Shown here: piece after piece, positions 16,189 through 29,276 of the stretch | Position numbering within the stretch: the first letter of the stretch is position 1 | Layout: each line of letters starts with the position of its first letter | Assembly: GCA_021732605.1 (NCBI GenBank) | Contig: JAKFUS010000015.1 | Coordinates: 62,001-126,000 of the forward strand | Reading direction: 5' to 3' | DNA: 64,000 bases | Source: Betaproteobacteria bacterium | GTDB lineage: Bacteria; Pseudomonadota; Gammaproteobacteria; Burkholderiales; SG8-41 | Made by a program: the position numbers and the translations under genes | Notes under the pieces: generated by a model | Seen by the model: only the letters and a program-made list of their open reading frames with translations | What the model was told of the DNA's origin: nothing | Databases searched by the model: none

Positions 16189-17445
16189 ATGCTGCTCGGC
16201 TGCATCGCGGATGACTTTACCGGCGGAACTGACCTCGCCAGCATGCTGGCGACCGGCGGCATGCGCACGGTCCAGACCATCGGCGTGCCCGAGGGCAGGA
16301 TCGACAGCGCCGACGCCGTGGTGGTTGCGCTCAAATCACGCACCGCGCCTCCGACACAGGCGGTTGCCGAATCCCTCGCCGCGCTGCGCTGGCTGCAGGC
16401 GCAGGGTTGCCGGCAGTTCTTTTTCAAATACTGCTCGACCTTTGATTCCACGCCGGCCGGCAACATCGGCCCGGTTATCGATGCGCTGATGGACGCGCTC
16501 GGACTTTCGTTCACCATCGCCTGCCCCGCTTATCCGGATAACGGGCGCACGGTGTATCGCGGCCACCTGTTCGTCGGCAGCCAGTTGCTGTCGGACTCCG
16601 GCATGAAAGACCATCCGCTGACCCCCATGACCGATGCCAACCTGGTGCGCGTGTTGCAGGCGCAGACCCGGCAGCGCGTCGGATTGATTGGCCATGACAC
16701 TGTCGTCACTGGTGCTGCCGGCATTCTCGATGCGTGCAAGGCTGCAGCCACCACCGGCATCGGCATCACCATTGTCGATGCGTTGTCCACTGCCGATCTG
16801 CATGCCATCGGCAGGGCCTGCGCGGAACTGCCGCTGCTGACCGGCGGTTCCGGCATCGCCCTCGGCCTGCCTGACAATTTTCGTCGCAGCGGCGAACTGC
16901 CGGATCGCGCCGCCGCCGGCGCGCTGCCGCGTATCGATGGTGCCGCGGCGATCATCGCCGGCAGTTGTTCGACGGCGACCAATGCCCAGGTCGCGCGCTG
17001 GCTGCAAACACGGCCGGGATTCCGCGTCGATGTACGCCGCCTGCTCGCCGGCGCCGATATTGTTGGCGAAGCGCTGGACTGGCAAAGCCGGCAGGCGCGG
17101 CGTGATCCGGTGCTGGTCTACGCCACCAGCACGCCGGAGGAAGTGCGTGCAGTGCAATCAGAAGCCGGCGCGGAACAGACCGGGCAACGAGTTGAAACCG
17201 CGCTGGCGGAAATTGCCGCCGGCCTGGCACAGACCGGTACCCGAAAATTTGTCATCGCCGGTGGTGAAACTTCGGGCGCAGTCGTCAAACGCCTGGGCAT
17301 CCGCGCGCTGCGTATCGGCCCGGCCATTGATCCGGGCGTGCCCTGGACCTGCAGCGTCGCCACGCAGCCGCTGGCACTGGCGCTGAAGTCCGGCAACTTC
17401 GGCAGCGTCGATTTTTTTGAAAAAGCATTAAATAGACTGCAATGA
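16189..17445 (+). CDS. otnK: 3-oxo-tetronate kinase (four-carbon acid sugar kinase, DUF1537 family)
   Basis: 418 residues. N-terminal domain starts LLGCIADDFTGGTDLASML, the OtnK substrate-binding motif (DDFTG); FKYCSTFDSTPAGNIGPV and ACPAYPDNGRTVYRGHLFVG are also typical. The C-terminal nucleotide-binding domain has FVIAGGETSGAVVKRLGI and RIGPAIDPGVPWTC. It phosphorylates 3-oxo-tetronate (from erythronate or threonate) at O4. The gene begins 25 nt after the tRNA and is followed by otnC, the enzyme for the next step. Confidence 0.92.
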   Translation: MLLGCIADDFTGGTDLASMLATGGMRTVQTIGVPEGRIDSADAVVVALKSRTAPPTQAVAESLAALRWLQAQGCRQFFFKYCSTFDSTPAGNIGPVIDALMDALGLSFTIACPAYPDNGRTVYRGHLFVGSQLLSDSGMKDHPLTPMTDANLVRVLQAQTRQRVGLIGHDTVVTGAAGILDACKAAATTGIGITIVDALSTADLHAIGRACAELPLLTGGSGIALGLPDNFRRSGELPDRAAAGALPRIDGAAAIIAGSCSTATNAQVARWLQTRPGFRVDVRRLLAGADIVGEALDWQSRQARRDPVLVYATSTPEEVRAVQSEAGAEQTGQRVETALAEIAAGLAQTGTRKFVIAGGETSGAVVKRLGIRALRIGPAIDPGVPWTCSVATQPLALALKSGNFGSVDFFEKALNRLQ

Positions 17446-17483
17446 GCAGGCTGCAATAAACGGGTAGTAATGAGGAAATCAGA

Positions 17484-18116
17484 ATGAACGAAAACCAGTT
17501 GCGCGAAGAGATTGCCGAACTCGGCCGCTCGATTTACGACCGCGGCCTGACCCACGGCAGCACCGGCAACATCAGCGCATGCTGCAGCGACGGCTGGCTG
17601 CTGACGCCCACCGGCTCGAATCTCGGCCGCCTCGACCCGGCGCGCATTTCCAAACTCGACTGGAACGGCAAGCTGCTGTCCGGCGATGCGCCGTCCAAGG
17701 AAAATTTCCTGCACCTCGCGATGTACCAGGAGCGTCCGCAAAACGGCGCCGTGGTGCATCTGCACAGCACACATTCGGTGGCCGTGTCGGTACTGGCCGA
17801 TACCAATGCCGAAAACGCGCTGCCGCCGCTGACTGCGTATTACGTGATGCGCATCGGCTCGCTGCCGATGGTGCCCTACTACGCGCCGGGCGACATGGCG
17901 CTTGCAGACGCGGTGCGAAAACTGGCATCAAAGCATCATGCGCTGCTGCTGGCCAATCACGGCCCCGTGGTCGGCGGCAGCACGCTGGCTGCTGCTGCTG
18001 ACGCCATCGAAGAACTGGAAGCCACGGCCCGGCTGCATCTGCTGTTGCGCGGCGAAAAAATCCGCCCGCTGGATGCAGCGCAGGTCGCGGAACTCAGGAG
18101 GCGTTTTCCTGTCTGA
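17484..18116 (+). CDS. otnC: 3-oxo-tetronate 4-phosphate decarboxylase (class II aldolase family)
   Basis: 210 residues of the AraD/FucA class II aldolase fold. GLTHGSTGNISA is the phosphate-binding loop, LSGDAPSKE carries the acidic residue, and VVHLHSTHSVAV (HxH) with the later LLLANHGPVVGG His supplies the metal ligands. Order and partner (otnK) indicate decarboxylation of 3-oxo-tetronate 4-phosphate to dihydroxyacetone phosphate. No otnI or dehydrogenase gene adjoins, so the upstream steps are encoded elsewhere. Confidence 0.9.
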   Translation: MNENQLREEIAELGRSIYDRGLTHGSTGNISACCSDGWLLTPTGSNLGRLDPARISKLDWNGKLLSGDAPSKENFLHLAMYQERPQNGAVVHLHSTHSVAVSVLADTNAENALPPLTAYYVMRIGSLPMVPYYAPGDMALADAVRKLASKHHALLLANHGPVVGGSTLAAAADAIEELEATARLHLLLRGEKIRPLDAAQVAELRRRFPV

Positions 18117-18266
18117 TCTTACGGTATCGGTCCGGCCGCCTGCGATCACCCGGGCGGGAATAGATTTTCCGGAGTATTGTTTGCATGGACAGACTAGGAA
18201 TGATCAGCAGCAGCAACTCATCTGCTTGTCGCATCATCCGGTCAATGGTCAAAAGGAGTGGACATT

Positions 18267-18755
18267 ATGCACTTGGTCTTCCGCCTGTTCGTCATCATGC
18301 TGGCCGGCGTTCTCGCCGGTTGCGCTGCCCCGTCAGCCATCAAACCCGGCGCCAGCGCCGATGAACTGACACAAAAACTCGGCAAACCCACCGTGGTCCG
18401 GCCCGGCGCTGGTGGCGGCGAATCCTGGGATTACGCCTACGGCCCGGAAGGTGTCCAGACCTGGCGCTTTGATCTCGATCGTGGCCGCACGGTGCGCGCT
18501 TCCACGCAACTGCTGACCGACGAACGGCTGTTTCGCGTCATGCCCGGCGTCACCACTGAAGCCGGGGTCATCGCATTGCTCGGCGAACCGCGGGAAATCG
18601 TCAAATACCGCGAGGAAGTCGCGTGGGAGTGGCGTGTAGCCCTCGGGCCCGAATATGGCATATTCGTGGTCCGGTTCGGTCCCGATGGCAAGGCTACCGG
18701 CATTAACGTGCTGAAGGATTTCAAGTCCGACGACCGGGGGGGGGACGGCCCCTGA
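18267..18755 (+). CDS. Small lipoprotein, BamE/SmpA-like fold
   Basis: 162 residues with a lipoprotein signal (FVIMLAGVLAGC, lipid Cys19). Two SmpA/BamE-like repeats follow: GASADELTQKLGKPTVVR and GVTTEAGVIALLGEPREIVKYR, each the helix plus LG-P turn seen in BamE-type domains. Start ATG 18267 has AGGAG 8 nt upstream. Not necessarily BamE itself, because of the duplicated unit and the context. Confidence 0.72.
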   Translation: MHLVFRLFVIMLAGVLAGCAAPSAIKPGASADELTQKLGKPTVVRPGAGGGESWDYAYGPEGVQTWRFDLDRGRTVRASTQLLTDERLFRVMPGVTTEAGVIALLGEPREIVKYREEVAWEWRVALGPEYGIFVVRFGPDGKATGINVLKDFKSDDRGGDGP

Positions 18756-18767
18756 CACTGCCCGCTG

Positions 18768-20054
18768 TCAGATCCCGGCGAGTTTGGAATTCGCCGCCGC
18801 GAGGCGTTCCACCAGAATGCGCAGATAGGTCCGGTCGAAATTGAGCCTGCAGATTTCCGATGCATGCTGCAGCGCCTTGATGCTGATCTTGATCATGCGT
18901 ACGTCGGTCGCCGCCACCACATCGGCGGAGCGTTTGCCGCCCGCCTCTCCCAGATAAGCCATTTCACCGATCGACTCGCCGGCCTTGAGCAGGCTCAGCA
19001 GCAGCCGCCGCTTGCGCAGCACCCGCGCCTCGCCTGACACCAGAATGCAGAAAAAATCGCCTGGATCACCCTCGTTCATGATGACTTCGTCTTTGGCAAT
19101 GTCCACCCACTCCGAGAAACGCAGCACTTCCCACAATTCGACGTCGCCAAAGGATTTGAAAAAGGACAGCGTGCGCAGGATGTTGAATTTCTCGGTATCG
19201 AGCACGCCGTGTTTGGGCAGCGGCGCACCGGAAGCAATTGCGGCCAGGTCATTGGCAAACTGCTCCCAGGTCATGTAACGCACGGCCTGGTCGCGCGCCA
19301 TCGCGCGGCTCACCACCAGGTCGATATCTGTGGCCACGTCCTGACGGAATTCCGAAGGCAACGGCGGATCGTCATTGAGGACCTGGTTTGCAAGGCCGGC
19401 GATATTGGTGGCGCTGAACGGCAGCCGCCCGGTGAGCAGCTGGAACATCACCACGCCCAGCGCATAAATGTCGGTCTGCAGATTGATCGGCTTGTTCAGG
19501 TGCTGCTCCGGCGACATGTAAGCAGGGGTGCCGATGCCGTCAACGACGGTACGCTCAGTCAGCAGCAGCGCCGCGGAGCCGAAATCCGTGACCTTGATGT
19601 CGGTGTTGTTGTGGACCAGGATGTTGGCGGGCTTGATGTCGCGGTGGATCACACCAAGCCTTGAGGCAAAATCCAGCGCCTTGGCACATTTGAACACCAC
19701 TTCGATGACGTCTCCCAGCGCCAGCAGGTTGTCGCCACGCGTAAAACGCTGCAGCGTGCCCCCAGACACATACTCCATGACGATGTAGGCATTGTCCTCG
19801 TCGGCCACTGCGTCGTAGATCTCGACAATATGCGGATGGGTCAGCTTGCCGGCCAGCGAGGCTTCGGTGAGGAACAGGTGATGCAGCAACTGGCCACGGG
19901 TCTCGTCTTTCAGCGCGCCCTGGGACACCAGTTTGATCGCCACTTCGCGGGAATTGAAGGCATCGCGCGCCAGGAACACTACGCTGGTCGCACCATCGCC
20001 GAGCTTCTTGACGATGTCGTACTTGCCGATCTTGTTGATGATCGATTCCGCCAT
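18768..20054 (-). CDS. Serine/threonine protein kinase with C-terminal cyclic-nucleotide-binding domain
   Basis: 428 residues. Hanks-type kinase domain about 10-275: Gly loop GDGATSVV (19-26), Lys41, catalytic HRDIKPAN (137-144), DFG (157-159), [10 protein letters not shown] and the [19 protein letters not shown] helix. All catalytic residues are present. Then a CNB/Crp-like sensor (about 300-420): [60 protein letters not shown]. The GEMAYLG..KRSADV loop fits the phosphate-binding cassette. No transmembrane segment. It probably couples nucleotide or redox sensing to phosphorylation; targets are unknown. Confidence 0.9.
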   Translation of the reverse strand: MAESIINKIGKYDIVKKLGDGATSVVFLARDAFNSREVAIKLVSQGALKDETRGQLLHHLFLTEASLAGKLTHPHIVEIYDAVADEDNAYIVMEYVSGGTLQRFTRGDNLLALGDVIEVVFKCAKALDFASRLGVIHRDIKPANILVHNNTDIKVTDFGSAALLLTERTVVDGIGTPAYMSPEQHLNKPINLQTDIYALGVVMFQLLTGRLPFSATNIAGLANQVLNDDPPLPSEFRQDVATDIDLVVSRAMARDQAVRYMTWEQFANDLAAIASGAPLPKHGVLDTEKFNILRTLSFFKSFGDVELWEVLRFSEWVDIAKDEVIMNEGDPGDFFCILVSGEARVLRKRRLLLSLLKAGESIGEMAYLGEAGGKRSADVVAATDVRMIKISIKALQHASEICRLNFDRTYLRILVERLAAANSKLAGI

Positions 20055-20228
20055 GAACTGCCGCCTTTTTTGTTTGTTTTATGCGCATCGGGCGCAGTCC
20101 GGCACGTCTTGCATGCTGCTGCACGCAAGCTGCGATTAAAACCCGCCACCAGTCGAGCGTCAACCTGCCGATGCGCTATGCTGTGTCCTCCACTGCGCTA
20201 TTCTGTGTCCTTCATCGATACCGCCCGC

Positions 20229-23897
<3,669 letters not shown>

Positions 23898-23931
23898 TCC
23901 AAACAACAAATTAATTCTCAACAGGTTACCC

Positions 23932-24465
23932 ATGGCCCGTGTACCGCTGATCGGCGAGGAGCGCAGCGACCTCGCCCCGTTCATAACGCGCGTCAAAAAA
24001 GAGCGCGGCAAGCTGATCAATCTCTATCGCGTACTGATGAACAGCCCGGCCATTGCCGCCGGCTGGCTCGATTTCAACAGTGTCGTGCGTTACAAGACCA
24101 CACTGGATCCGGCTCTGCGCGAAATGATCATCCTGCGCGTGTCCATCCTCAACGGCGCCGAATACCAGGCGCGCATCCACGGCGCCAGCCATGCGCTGGA
24201 GGCGGGATTGACCCGGGAACAGATCGAAGCTTTGGGCGACTGGGTGAAGAGCGACCTGTTCAGCAAGCCGCAGCGTGCCGCCCTCGCCTGGACCGATGCG
24301 ATGACCCAGCAGATCAACGTGCCCGACACACTGCACAATGAACTGCAACGTCATTTCGACGATCAGGCCGTGGTTGAAATCACCGTGCTCGCCGGCGCCT
24401 ACAACATGCACACACGGGTGGCACGCGCGTTGCGCATCGAATCCGAAATCCCGGGCAAGGCCTGA
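23932..24465 (+). CDS. Carboxymuconolactone decarboxylase-family protein lacking the CxxC pair
   Basis: 177 residues of the CMD/AhpD-like fold: YRVLMNSPAIAAGWLDFNSVVRYKTTLDPALREMIILRVSILNGAEYQARIHGASHALEAGLT. The usual CxxCxxxH redox motif is here A-EY-Q-ARI-H: the His is kept but both Cys are lost, so peroxidase-type disulfide chemistry is unlikely. It could be a decarboxylase, isomerase or tautomerase-like member. The next gene begins 2 nt after its stop. Confidence 0.83.
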   Translation: MARVPLIGEERSDLAPFITRVKKERGKLINLYRVLMNSPAIAAGWLDFNSVVRYKTTLDPALREMIILRVSILNGAEYQARIHGASHALEAGLTREQIEALGDWVKSDLFSKPQRAALAWTDAMTQQINVPDTLHNELQRHFDDQAVVEITVLAGAYNMHTRVARALRIESEIPGKA

Positions 24466-24467
24466 TC

Positions 24468-25547
24468 ATGGCAAAACCTGTCCTGGTTGTTGAGGAAGAT
24501 CCCTTCCTGCGCCTGATCGGCGTCACGCTGGATCCCGCCACCAGCACGGAACGCATCGCCGCCTTCGCCGATTTTTTTGCCCACGACCTGCCGGACTTCG
24601 CCGGATGGCTGCAGCAATTGCGCGGCCGCCTGCCGCGGCTGTTTCCAGCAGAAGTCCGGCTGGTCAACAGCAGCGAAGCGTTGCGCAGTGCATTGGGTGA
24701 TGCCGATTTTTCCGTACTCGAATCTTTGCCTTTCGGCGCCGCCGAACTGGCCGCAGCGCCACGCCTGCGTGCCGTGCAGAAATACGGCGCCATCCCCGGC
24801 AACATCGACTCGGCTGCGTGTGCTGCACGCGGGGTCGCAGTGCTGACGCTGCGCCGCCGCGCCAATATCGCCTGCGCCGAACACAGCATTGCGCTGATGC
24901 TCGCTCTGTCGCGCCAGTTGCAGCGGACGATCAATCGCATCAGCATCAGTTCCCTGCAGGCCGCGGGGTTTACGCCACGCACCTATGACCGCCAGCATAC
25001 GGCGAACTCCAACTGGGCCAGAGTCCCCGGCATCCGTCTGCTGCACGAAACAACCTTGGGCATCGTCGGTCTGGGCGAAATCGGCCGCGAGGTCGCAACC
25101 CGCGCCGCGGCCTTCGGCATGAACATTCTTTATCATCAGCGCACGCCTCTGCCCGATGCCGTGGCTGCCGCACACCATGCTCATTACGCCGACTTCGACA
25201 CGCTGCTCGAATCCAGCGACTGGGTAGTGATCTGCCTGCCCGGCAATGCCAACACCCGTCACCTGTTCAACGCCATGCGCCTCGCCCGGATGAAACCCGG
25301 CGCACGGCTGATCAACATCTCACGCCCTGAAATCGTTGATCGTGATGCGCTGATCGCCGCGCTGCGCTCCGGGCACCTCGGCGGTTTCGCGCTCGACCCC
25401 TTGTATGAAGCGCCGGGCCGCGATGATGACGAGCTGCTGCAATTCACCAACGTGTTGATCACGCCGCACATCGCCGCCCAGCCGCGCTTCAACGCACTGG
25501 ACGACATCGCCGATCTAATCACCGGTCTGGAGGAAAAATGGTCATGA
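24468..25547 (+). CDS. D-isomer 2-hydroxyacid dehydrogenase family protein
   Basis: 359 residues. NAD-binding motif GLGEIGREVATRAAAFGM; catalytic triad visible as Arg in NISRPEIVDRDAL, Glu in PLYEAPG and His in TPHIAAQ. The N-terminal ~60 residues (DLPDFAGWLQQLRGRLPRLF) extend the usual catalytic domain. It probably reduces a 2-oxo acid or oxidises the hydroxy acid from the preceding enzymes. The last codons overlap the Bug gene. Confidence 0.86.
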   Translation: MAKPVLVVEEDPFLRLIGVTLDPATSTERIAAFADFFAHDLPDFAGWLQQLRGRLPRLFPAEVRLVNSSEALRSALGDADFSVLESLPFGAAELAAAPRLRAVQKYGAIPGNIDSAACAARGVAVLTLRRRANIACAEHSIALMLALSRQLQRTINRISISSLQAAGFTPRTYDRQHTANSNWARVPGIRLLHETTLGIVGLGEIGREVATRAAAFGMNILYHQRTPLPDAVAAAHHAHYADFDTLLESSDWVVICLPGNANTRHLFNAMRLARMKPGARLINISRPEIVDRDALIAALRSGHLGGFALDPLYEAPGRDDDELLQFTNVLITPHIAAQPRFNALDDIADLITGLEEKWS

Positions 25548-26518
25548 ACAAAACATCGCTCATCATTGCGGCGGCCGCCTTGCTCGCCGGCAATGCATTT
25601 TCAGTGCTGGCCGCCGACACCTGGCCCAGCCGCCCGATCCGGCTGGTCGCACCGTTCCCCGCCGGCAGTTCGGTGGACGCTGCCGTGCGGGTGATCACGC
25701 CACGGGTCAGCGAGTCGCTCGGCCAGTCTATCGTCATCGACAATCGTGCCGGCGCCAGCGGCTCGATCGGCGCGGAAGTAGGTGCCCGCGCTGCACCTGA
25801 CGGATACACGCTGGCCGGCGGCACCACCAGCACTCATGCACTGGCAAAGGCGCTGAATCCGCACCTGAGTTATGACCCGCAGCGCGATTTTGTGCCGATC
25901 ACACTGATCGGCCATCTGCCGTACATCCTGGCCGTACATCCAGGCGTCGCCGCCAACACCCTGCAGGAGCTGATCACACTGGCGCGCGCCAAACCGGGTG
26001 GGATTCGTTACACGACGGTCGGCGATGCGAGCATGGCGCGCCTCGGCGGCGAACTGCTGTCCAACCTGACCGGCATCCAGATCACACCGATTGCCTACAA
26101 GAGTTCGGCGCAATCGGTGGTCGACACCATTGCCGGACGCATTGAATTGCAGTTCGGCACCATGGCCCCCGTGCTGCCGCATGTGCGCGCGGGCCGGCTG
26201 CGGGCGCTGGCCGTCACCAGCAGCAAACGCGCACCGGCGCTGCCGGATGTGCCCACGGTGCAGGAATCAGGTGTCAAAAACTTCGAAGTCACGCTATGGT
26301 TTGGAGTATTCGCCCCGGCACAAACTCCTCGCGCCATCGTCGAACGCCTGAACAAGGTATTTACCACCGCCATCAGCACGCCCCAGGTACGCGATGCCTT
26401 ATTGATTCAAGGCCTGCAGCCGGAAACCACGACCTCCGCGGAATTCGCCAAATACCTGGATAGCGAAATCAGCAAATGGCGCGAGGTTGCGCGAAAGGCG
26501 AATCTGAAGCCGGAGTAA
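25538..26518 (+). CDS. Bug/TctC-family substrate-binding protein
   Basis: 326 residues with a signal peptide (NKTSLIIAAAALLAGNAFSVLA) and mature start DTWPSRPIRLVAPFPAGSSVDAAVR. VIDNRAGASGSIG, APDGYT and RAPALPDVPTVQE are family marks; the usual PPGG loop is PAGS. Translation may begin at ATG 25538 or 25544; GGAGG lies upstream of both. It overlaps the dehydrogenase end, so it is the operon's uptake receptor, but no tctAB genes accompany it. Confidence 0.92.
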   Translation: MVMNKTSLIIAAAALLAGNAFSVLAADTWPSRPIRLVAPFPAGSSVDAAVRVITPRVSESLGQSIVIDNRAGASGSIGAEVGARAAPDGYTLAGGTTSTHALAKALNPHLSYDPQRDFVPITLIGHLPYILAVHPGVAANTLQELITLARAKPGGIRYTTVGDASMARLGGELLSNLTGIQITPIAYKSSAQSVVDTIAGRIELQFGTMAPVLPHVRAGRLRALAVTSSKRAPALPDVPTVQESGVKNFEVTLWFGVFAPAQTPRAIVERLNKVFTTAISTPQVRDALLIQGLQPETTTSAEFAKYLDSEISKWREVARKANLKPE

Positions 26519-26548
26519 ATTGAGAACAACTTCTCATTGAGGCACTGA

Positions 26549-26956
26549 ATGCCGACGAACAATACCCCGCAGATGCCAATAGGAGAGCGCTTGCGGTTGA
26601 CCGTCCTATTAGTCGCACCATTATTAATCTACATATTTTTGGTGCTCAGCAACGCATGGTCTCACAAAATGTCCGGTCATTTTTTCTCCGCGATGAACAC
26701 AGTTAGTTTTCATGAATGCGCGAAAAAATACCACTTAAGGGAAAACCCCGGCAGTGATCTGAATTTATGGCTATTTGACGATTACGAAGAAATCACCTTC
26801 AACCTCACCATTCTTTCGGATTCTGAATGCATGGGAAAACTGATTGCCTTGGGAAACCAATTTATCGAGAACAATCCCAAACGACATCAAATTGTCATTC
26901 GGCTAATGGAACCGGCGACCATGAGCATCCGATCGAGAGTCATTATCAAACCCTAA
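26549..26956 (+). CDS. Hypothetical protein with one N-terminal membrane helix
   Basis: 135 residues, not recognised. One hydrophobic helix (LTVLLVAPLLIYIFLVLSNAW) anchors a small soluble part with two Cys (FHECAKKYH; SDSECMGKL) that could form a disulfide outside the cytoplasm. Codon choice is much more AT-rich than the neighbours, suggesting recent acquisition. TGAGG lies 6 nt before ATG 26549. It converges on the small membrane gene at 26961. Confidence 0.55.
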   Translation: MPTNNTPQMPIGERLRLTVLLVAPLLIYIFLVLSNAWSHKMSGHFFSAMNTVSFHECAKKYHLRENPGSDLNLWLFDDYEEITFNLTILSDSECMGKLIALGNQFIENNPKRHQIVIRLMEPATMSIRSRVIIKP

Positions 26957-26960
26957 GGAG

Positions 26961-27212
26961 TCAGGTTGGCGGATCCTGCTTGCGCGCAACCGCCGCTCCC
27001 GGATCCAGCCCCATCAGCCGCAACGACCAGGCCGACAAAAGTCCGATCACCAGCGGCCACCAGGCATGGAGCAACAAGGCCAGCGCGGCGGCCATGGCAT
27101 AAGTCGCGGCCAGCAACAGGGCACCGGGATGGCGGCGCTGCCACCAGGTAAATACCAGAGCGGCGGCGAGCAGGAAAAAAACCGCAGAAAATACGTAAAT
27201 AATGATGGTCAT
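26961..27212 (-). CDS. Small membrane protein
   Basis: 83 residues, mostly hydrophobic: MTIIIYVFSAVFFLLAAALVFTWW, then HPGALLLAATYAMAAALALLLHAWWPLVIGLLSAWSL, giving about three helices, and a charged tail. Not recognised. The ATG at 27212 is preferred; the longer frame to 27386 adds a Cys-rich stretch that is unlikely to be translated. It converges on the hypothetical gene at 26549. Confidence 0.5.
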   Translation of the reverse strand: MTIIIYVFSAVFFLLAAALVFTWWQRRHPGALLLAATYAMAAALALLLHAWWPLVIGLLSAWSLRLMGLDPGAAVARKQDPPT

Positions 27213-27337
27213 GATCAATGCGGCATTCAAAACGCTGATTTTATTGCAATAAGCCGGCGAGGTCGCAGTTGCAGCCTGTGCCCCGCCCCGGTTGTGGCAT
27301 CCTAGGCACCATAAACAACAAAAAAACACGCTAGCCC

Positions 27338-28546
27338 TTGAGGACATCCAGCCCCAAACGTGCACTGACCGCCTGCTGTGCAACACACGCTCTGCACGAC
27401 GGACTGTCCGACCTCAGCTATGTGCTACTGCCCCTGCTGGCGCAGACTTTCGGCCTGTCACTGGCACAGGTCGGCATGATACGCGCAGCACACCGTACTG
27501 CGATGGCGGCATTCCAGATTCCGGCGGGTCTGGTCGCCGAACGTTTTGGTGAGCGCAATTTGCTGGCTGCCGGCACTTTCGTCGCAGGCGCGGCGTTTGT
27601 TGCCCTTGCGTTTATTGACGTGAATCATGTTTCCGCTTTCTGGATGATTCTGGTAGCGCTGTTTATCGCTGGTGTCGGTTCAGCCGTGCAACACCCCTTG
27701 TCCTCGACCATCATTTCCAATGCTTATCCGGATGCTGGTCGTCGCACTGCGCTCGGCACCTACAACCTGTTCGGCGATGTCGGCAAGTTTGCCTTTGGCG
27801 GACTGCTGAGCCTGCTGTTGCTGAGCGGCCTGTCGTGGCAGGGTCCGGTGGTGTTCTACGGCGTCGCCGGCATGTTGACGGCCGCAGCCATTCTGTTCTG
27901 GGTCGCGGGCAACAGCGCAACCTCAGGTGCCACAACTCACGCCACCGATGCCACGCCCTCGGGCGGCGGCTGGGGCATCCGCAACAAGCGCGGTTTCGGC
28001 GCACTGTGCCTGATCGAAATCATCGACAGCAGCACCCGCACCGGTTTCCTGACGCTGATCGCGTTTTTGATGATCGACAAAGGCCTGTCCAACGGCTGGG
28101 CGGCGCTGTCGGTACCGTTGATTCTCGTCGGCGGCATGGCCGGTAAATACGCCTGCGGCCTGCTCGCCGAACGCGTCGGCATCATCCGCACCATCTTACT
28201 CACTGAAGTCGCCACTGGCGTCGGCATCCTATGCGCCGTGGCGCTGCCTGGTGCCGCAGCATTCCTGCTGTTGCCGCTGATCGGCATTGCGCTGCAGGGC
28301 ACCTCATCCGTGCTCTACGCCACCATCGGCGACCTGGTCGAGCAGCCGCGGCTGCCGCGCACCTTCGGCCTCTTTTACACGCTGGGTTCCCTCTGCGGCA
28401 TTGCCGCGCCGCTGGGTTATGGCCTGGCCGGCGACCATATCGGCGTTGCCAATGCTGTGGCGCTGATGGGTATCGCGATATTGTTTGTGCTGCCGCTGTG
28501 CGCAGTGCTGAAACCCGCAATCAGCTCGGAGCCGGTCAGCATCTGA
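27338..28546 (+). CDS. Major facilitator superfamily transporter
   Basis: 402 residues with about 12 hydrophobic helices in two halves. The loop 2-3 motif appears as GLVAERFGERNLLAAG, and a central loop (SATSGATTHATDATPSGGG) divides the halves; GLLAERVGIIRTILL is the second-half equivalent. An in-frame TAG lies 6 nt before the likely TTG start, and no upstream ATG exists, so the start is uncertain. Substrate unknown; downstream CMD and SDR genes suggest uptake of a catabolic substrate. Confidence 0.85.
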   Translation: MRTSSPKRALTACCATHALHDGLSDLSYVLLPLLAQTFGLSLAQVGMIRAAHRTAMAAFQIPAGLVAERFGERNLLAAGTFVAGAAFVALAFIDVNHVSAFWMILVALFIAGVGSAVQHPLSSTIISNAYPDAGRRTALGTYNLFGDVGKFAFGGLLSLLLLSGLSWQGPVVFYGVAGMLTAAAILFWVAGNSATSGATTHATDATPSGGGWGIRNKRGFGALCLIEIIDSSTRTGFLTLIAFLMIDKGLSNGWAALSVPLILVGGMAGKYACGLLAERVGIIRTILLTEVATGVGILCAVALPGAAAFLLLPLIGIALQGTSSVLYATIGDLVEQPRLPRTFGLFYTLGSLCGIAAPLGYGLAGDHIGVANAVALMGIAILFVLPLCAVLKPAISSEPVSI

Positions 28547-28579
28547 TCCGGGGTAACATCCCTCACGGAGGAAATACAA

Positions 28580-29227
28580 ATGAACAAACAACGCATCAGC
28601 TATATCCCGCTGGACCAGATGACACCCGAAATGCGCGCCGAGATGGAGCGCTGCGCGCGCGAAGGCACTCCACGCCCCGAAAGCACAGCCGTTCGCGCTC
28701 ACGTGCCATCCTGTTTCTGGTTTTTCGCGAATTCGTGGAACGATGTGTTTCGCAACGGCATTCTCGACCACGCGATCAAGGAGGTCTGCCGCATTTATGT
28801 TTCACGCTCGGTGGTCTGCGAATTCTGCGGCAACCAGCGCTCGATCAAAGGCCAGCAGGCGGGAATCAATGAAGGCCAGGTCGATGAACTGATGGATTTC
28901 GAGAAATCGGTCAATTACAACGAACGACACAAAGCCGCCTTGGCCTATGCCGAAGCCATCGTCTGGCGCACCGACACCGACGATGCGTTCTGGCAGCGCA
29001 TGTACAAACACTTCACTGAGCCGGAGCTGGTGGAACTGGGCTGCGCCATCGGCCTGACGCTGGGCCAGCAGAGCTGGCTGCGCCTGCTCAACATCGACCA
29101 CCATCAGGTCATGGCCGGCACCACAGCCTCAATGGCGCCGGGCTTCGAGACGGCCGAAGCTCTGGCCAAAACCAAGGCTGCACCGGATTACTGGGCGAAA
29201 AAGGCTCCGGTCAAAAATACGGCTTGA
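28580..29227 (+). CDS. Carboxymuconolactone decarboxylase/AhpD-like family protein
   Basis: 215 residues. A CMD-like core is visible: SCFWFFANSWNDVFRNGILDHAIKEVCRIYVSRSVVCEFCGNQRS, with a CxxC pair (CEFC) but Arg where the proton-relay His is usual. AALAYAEAIVWRTDTDDAFW and LVELGCAIGLTLGQQSWLRLL are typical of the second half. CxxC members can act in thiol redox or as decarboxylases. GGAGG lies 9 nt upstream. The SDR gene follows 49 nt after its stop. Confidence 0.85.
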   Translation: MNKQRISYIPLDQMTPEMRAEMERCAREGTPRPESTAVRAHVPSCFWFFANSWNDVFRNGILDHAIKEVCRIYVSRSVVCEFCGNQRSIKGQQAGINEGQVDELMDFEKSVNYNERHKAALAYAEAIVWRTDTDDAFWQRMYKHFTEPELVELGCAIGLTLGQQSWLRLLNIDHHQVMAGTTASMAPGFETAEALAKTKAAPDYWAKKAPVKNTA

Positions 29228-29276
29228 GCTCCCCCCTAATCCCGGCGCCCAGCAAAGCGCTCAAAAAGGAAACTGC

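Noticed and set aside
19830-20228. N-terminal extension of the hydantoinase frame
   Set aside because: It is antisense to the kinase gene over most of its length; the conserved HyuA start ([11 protein letters not shown]) begins shortly after ATG 20229.
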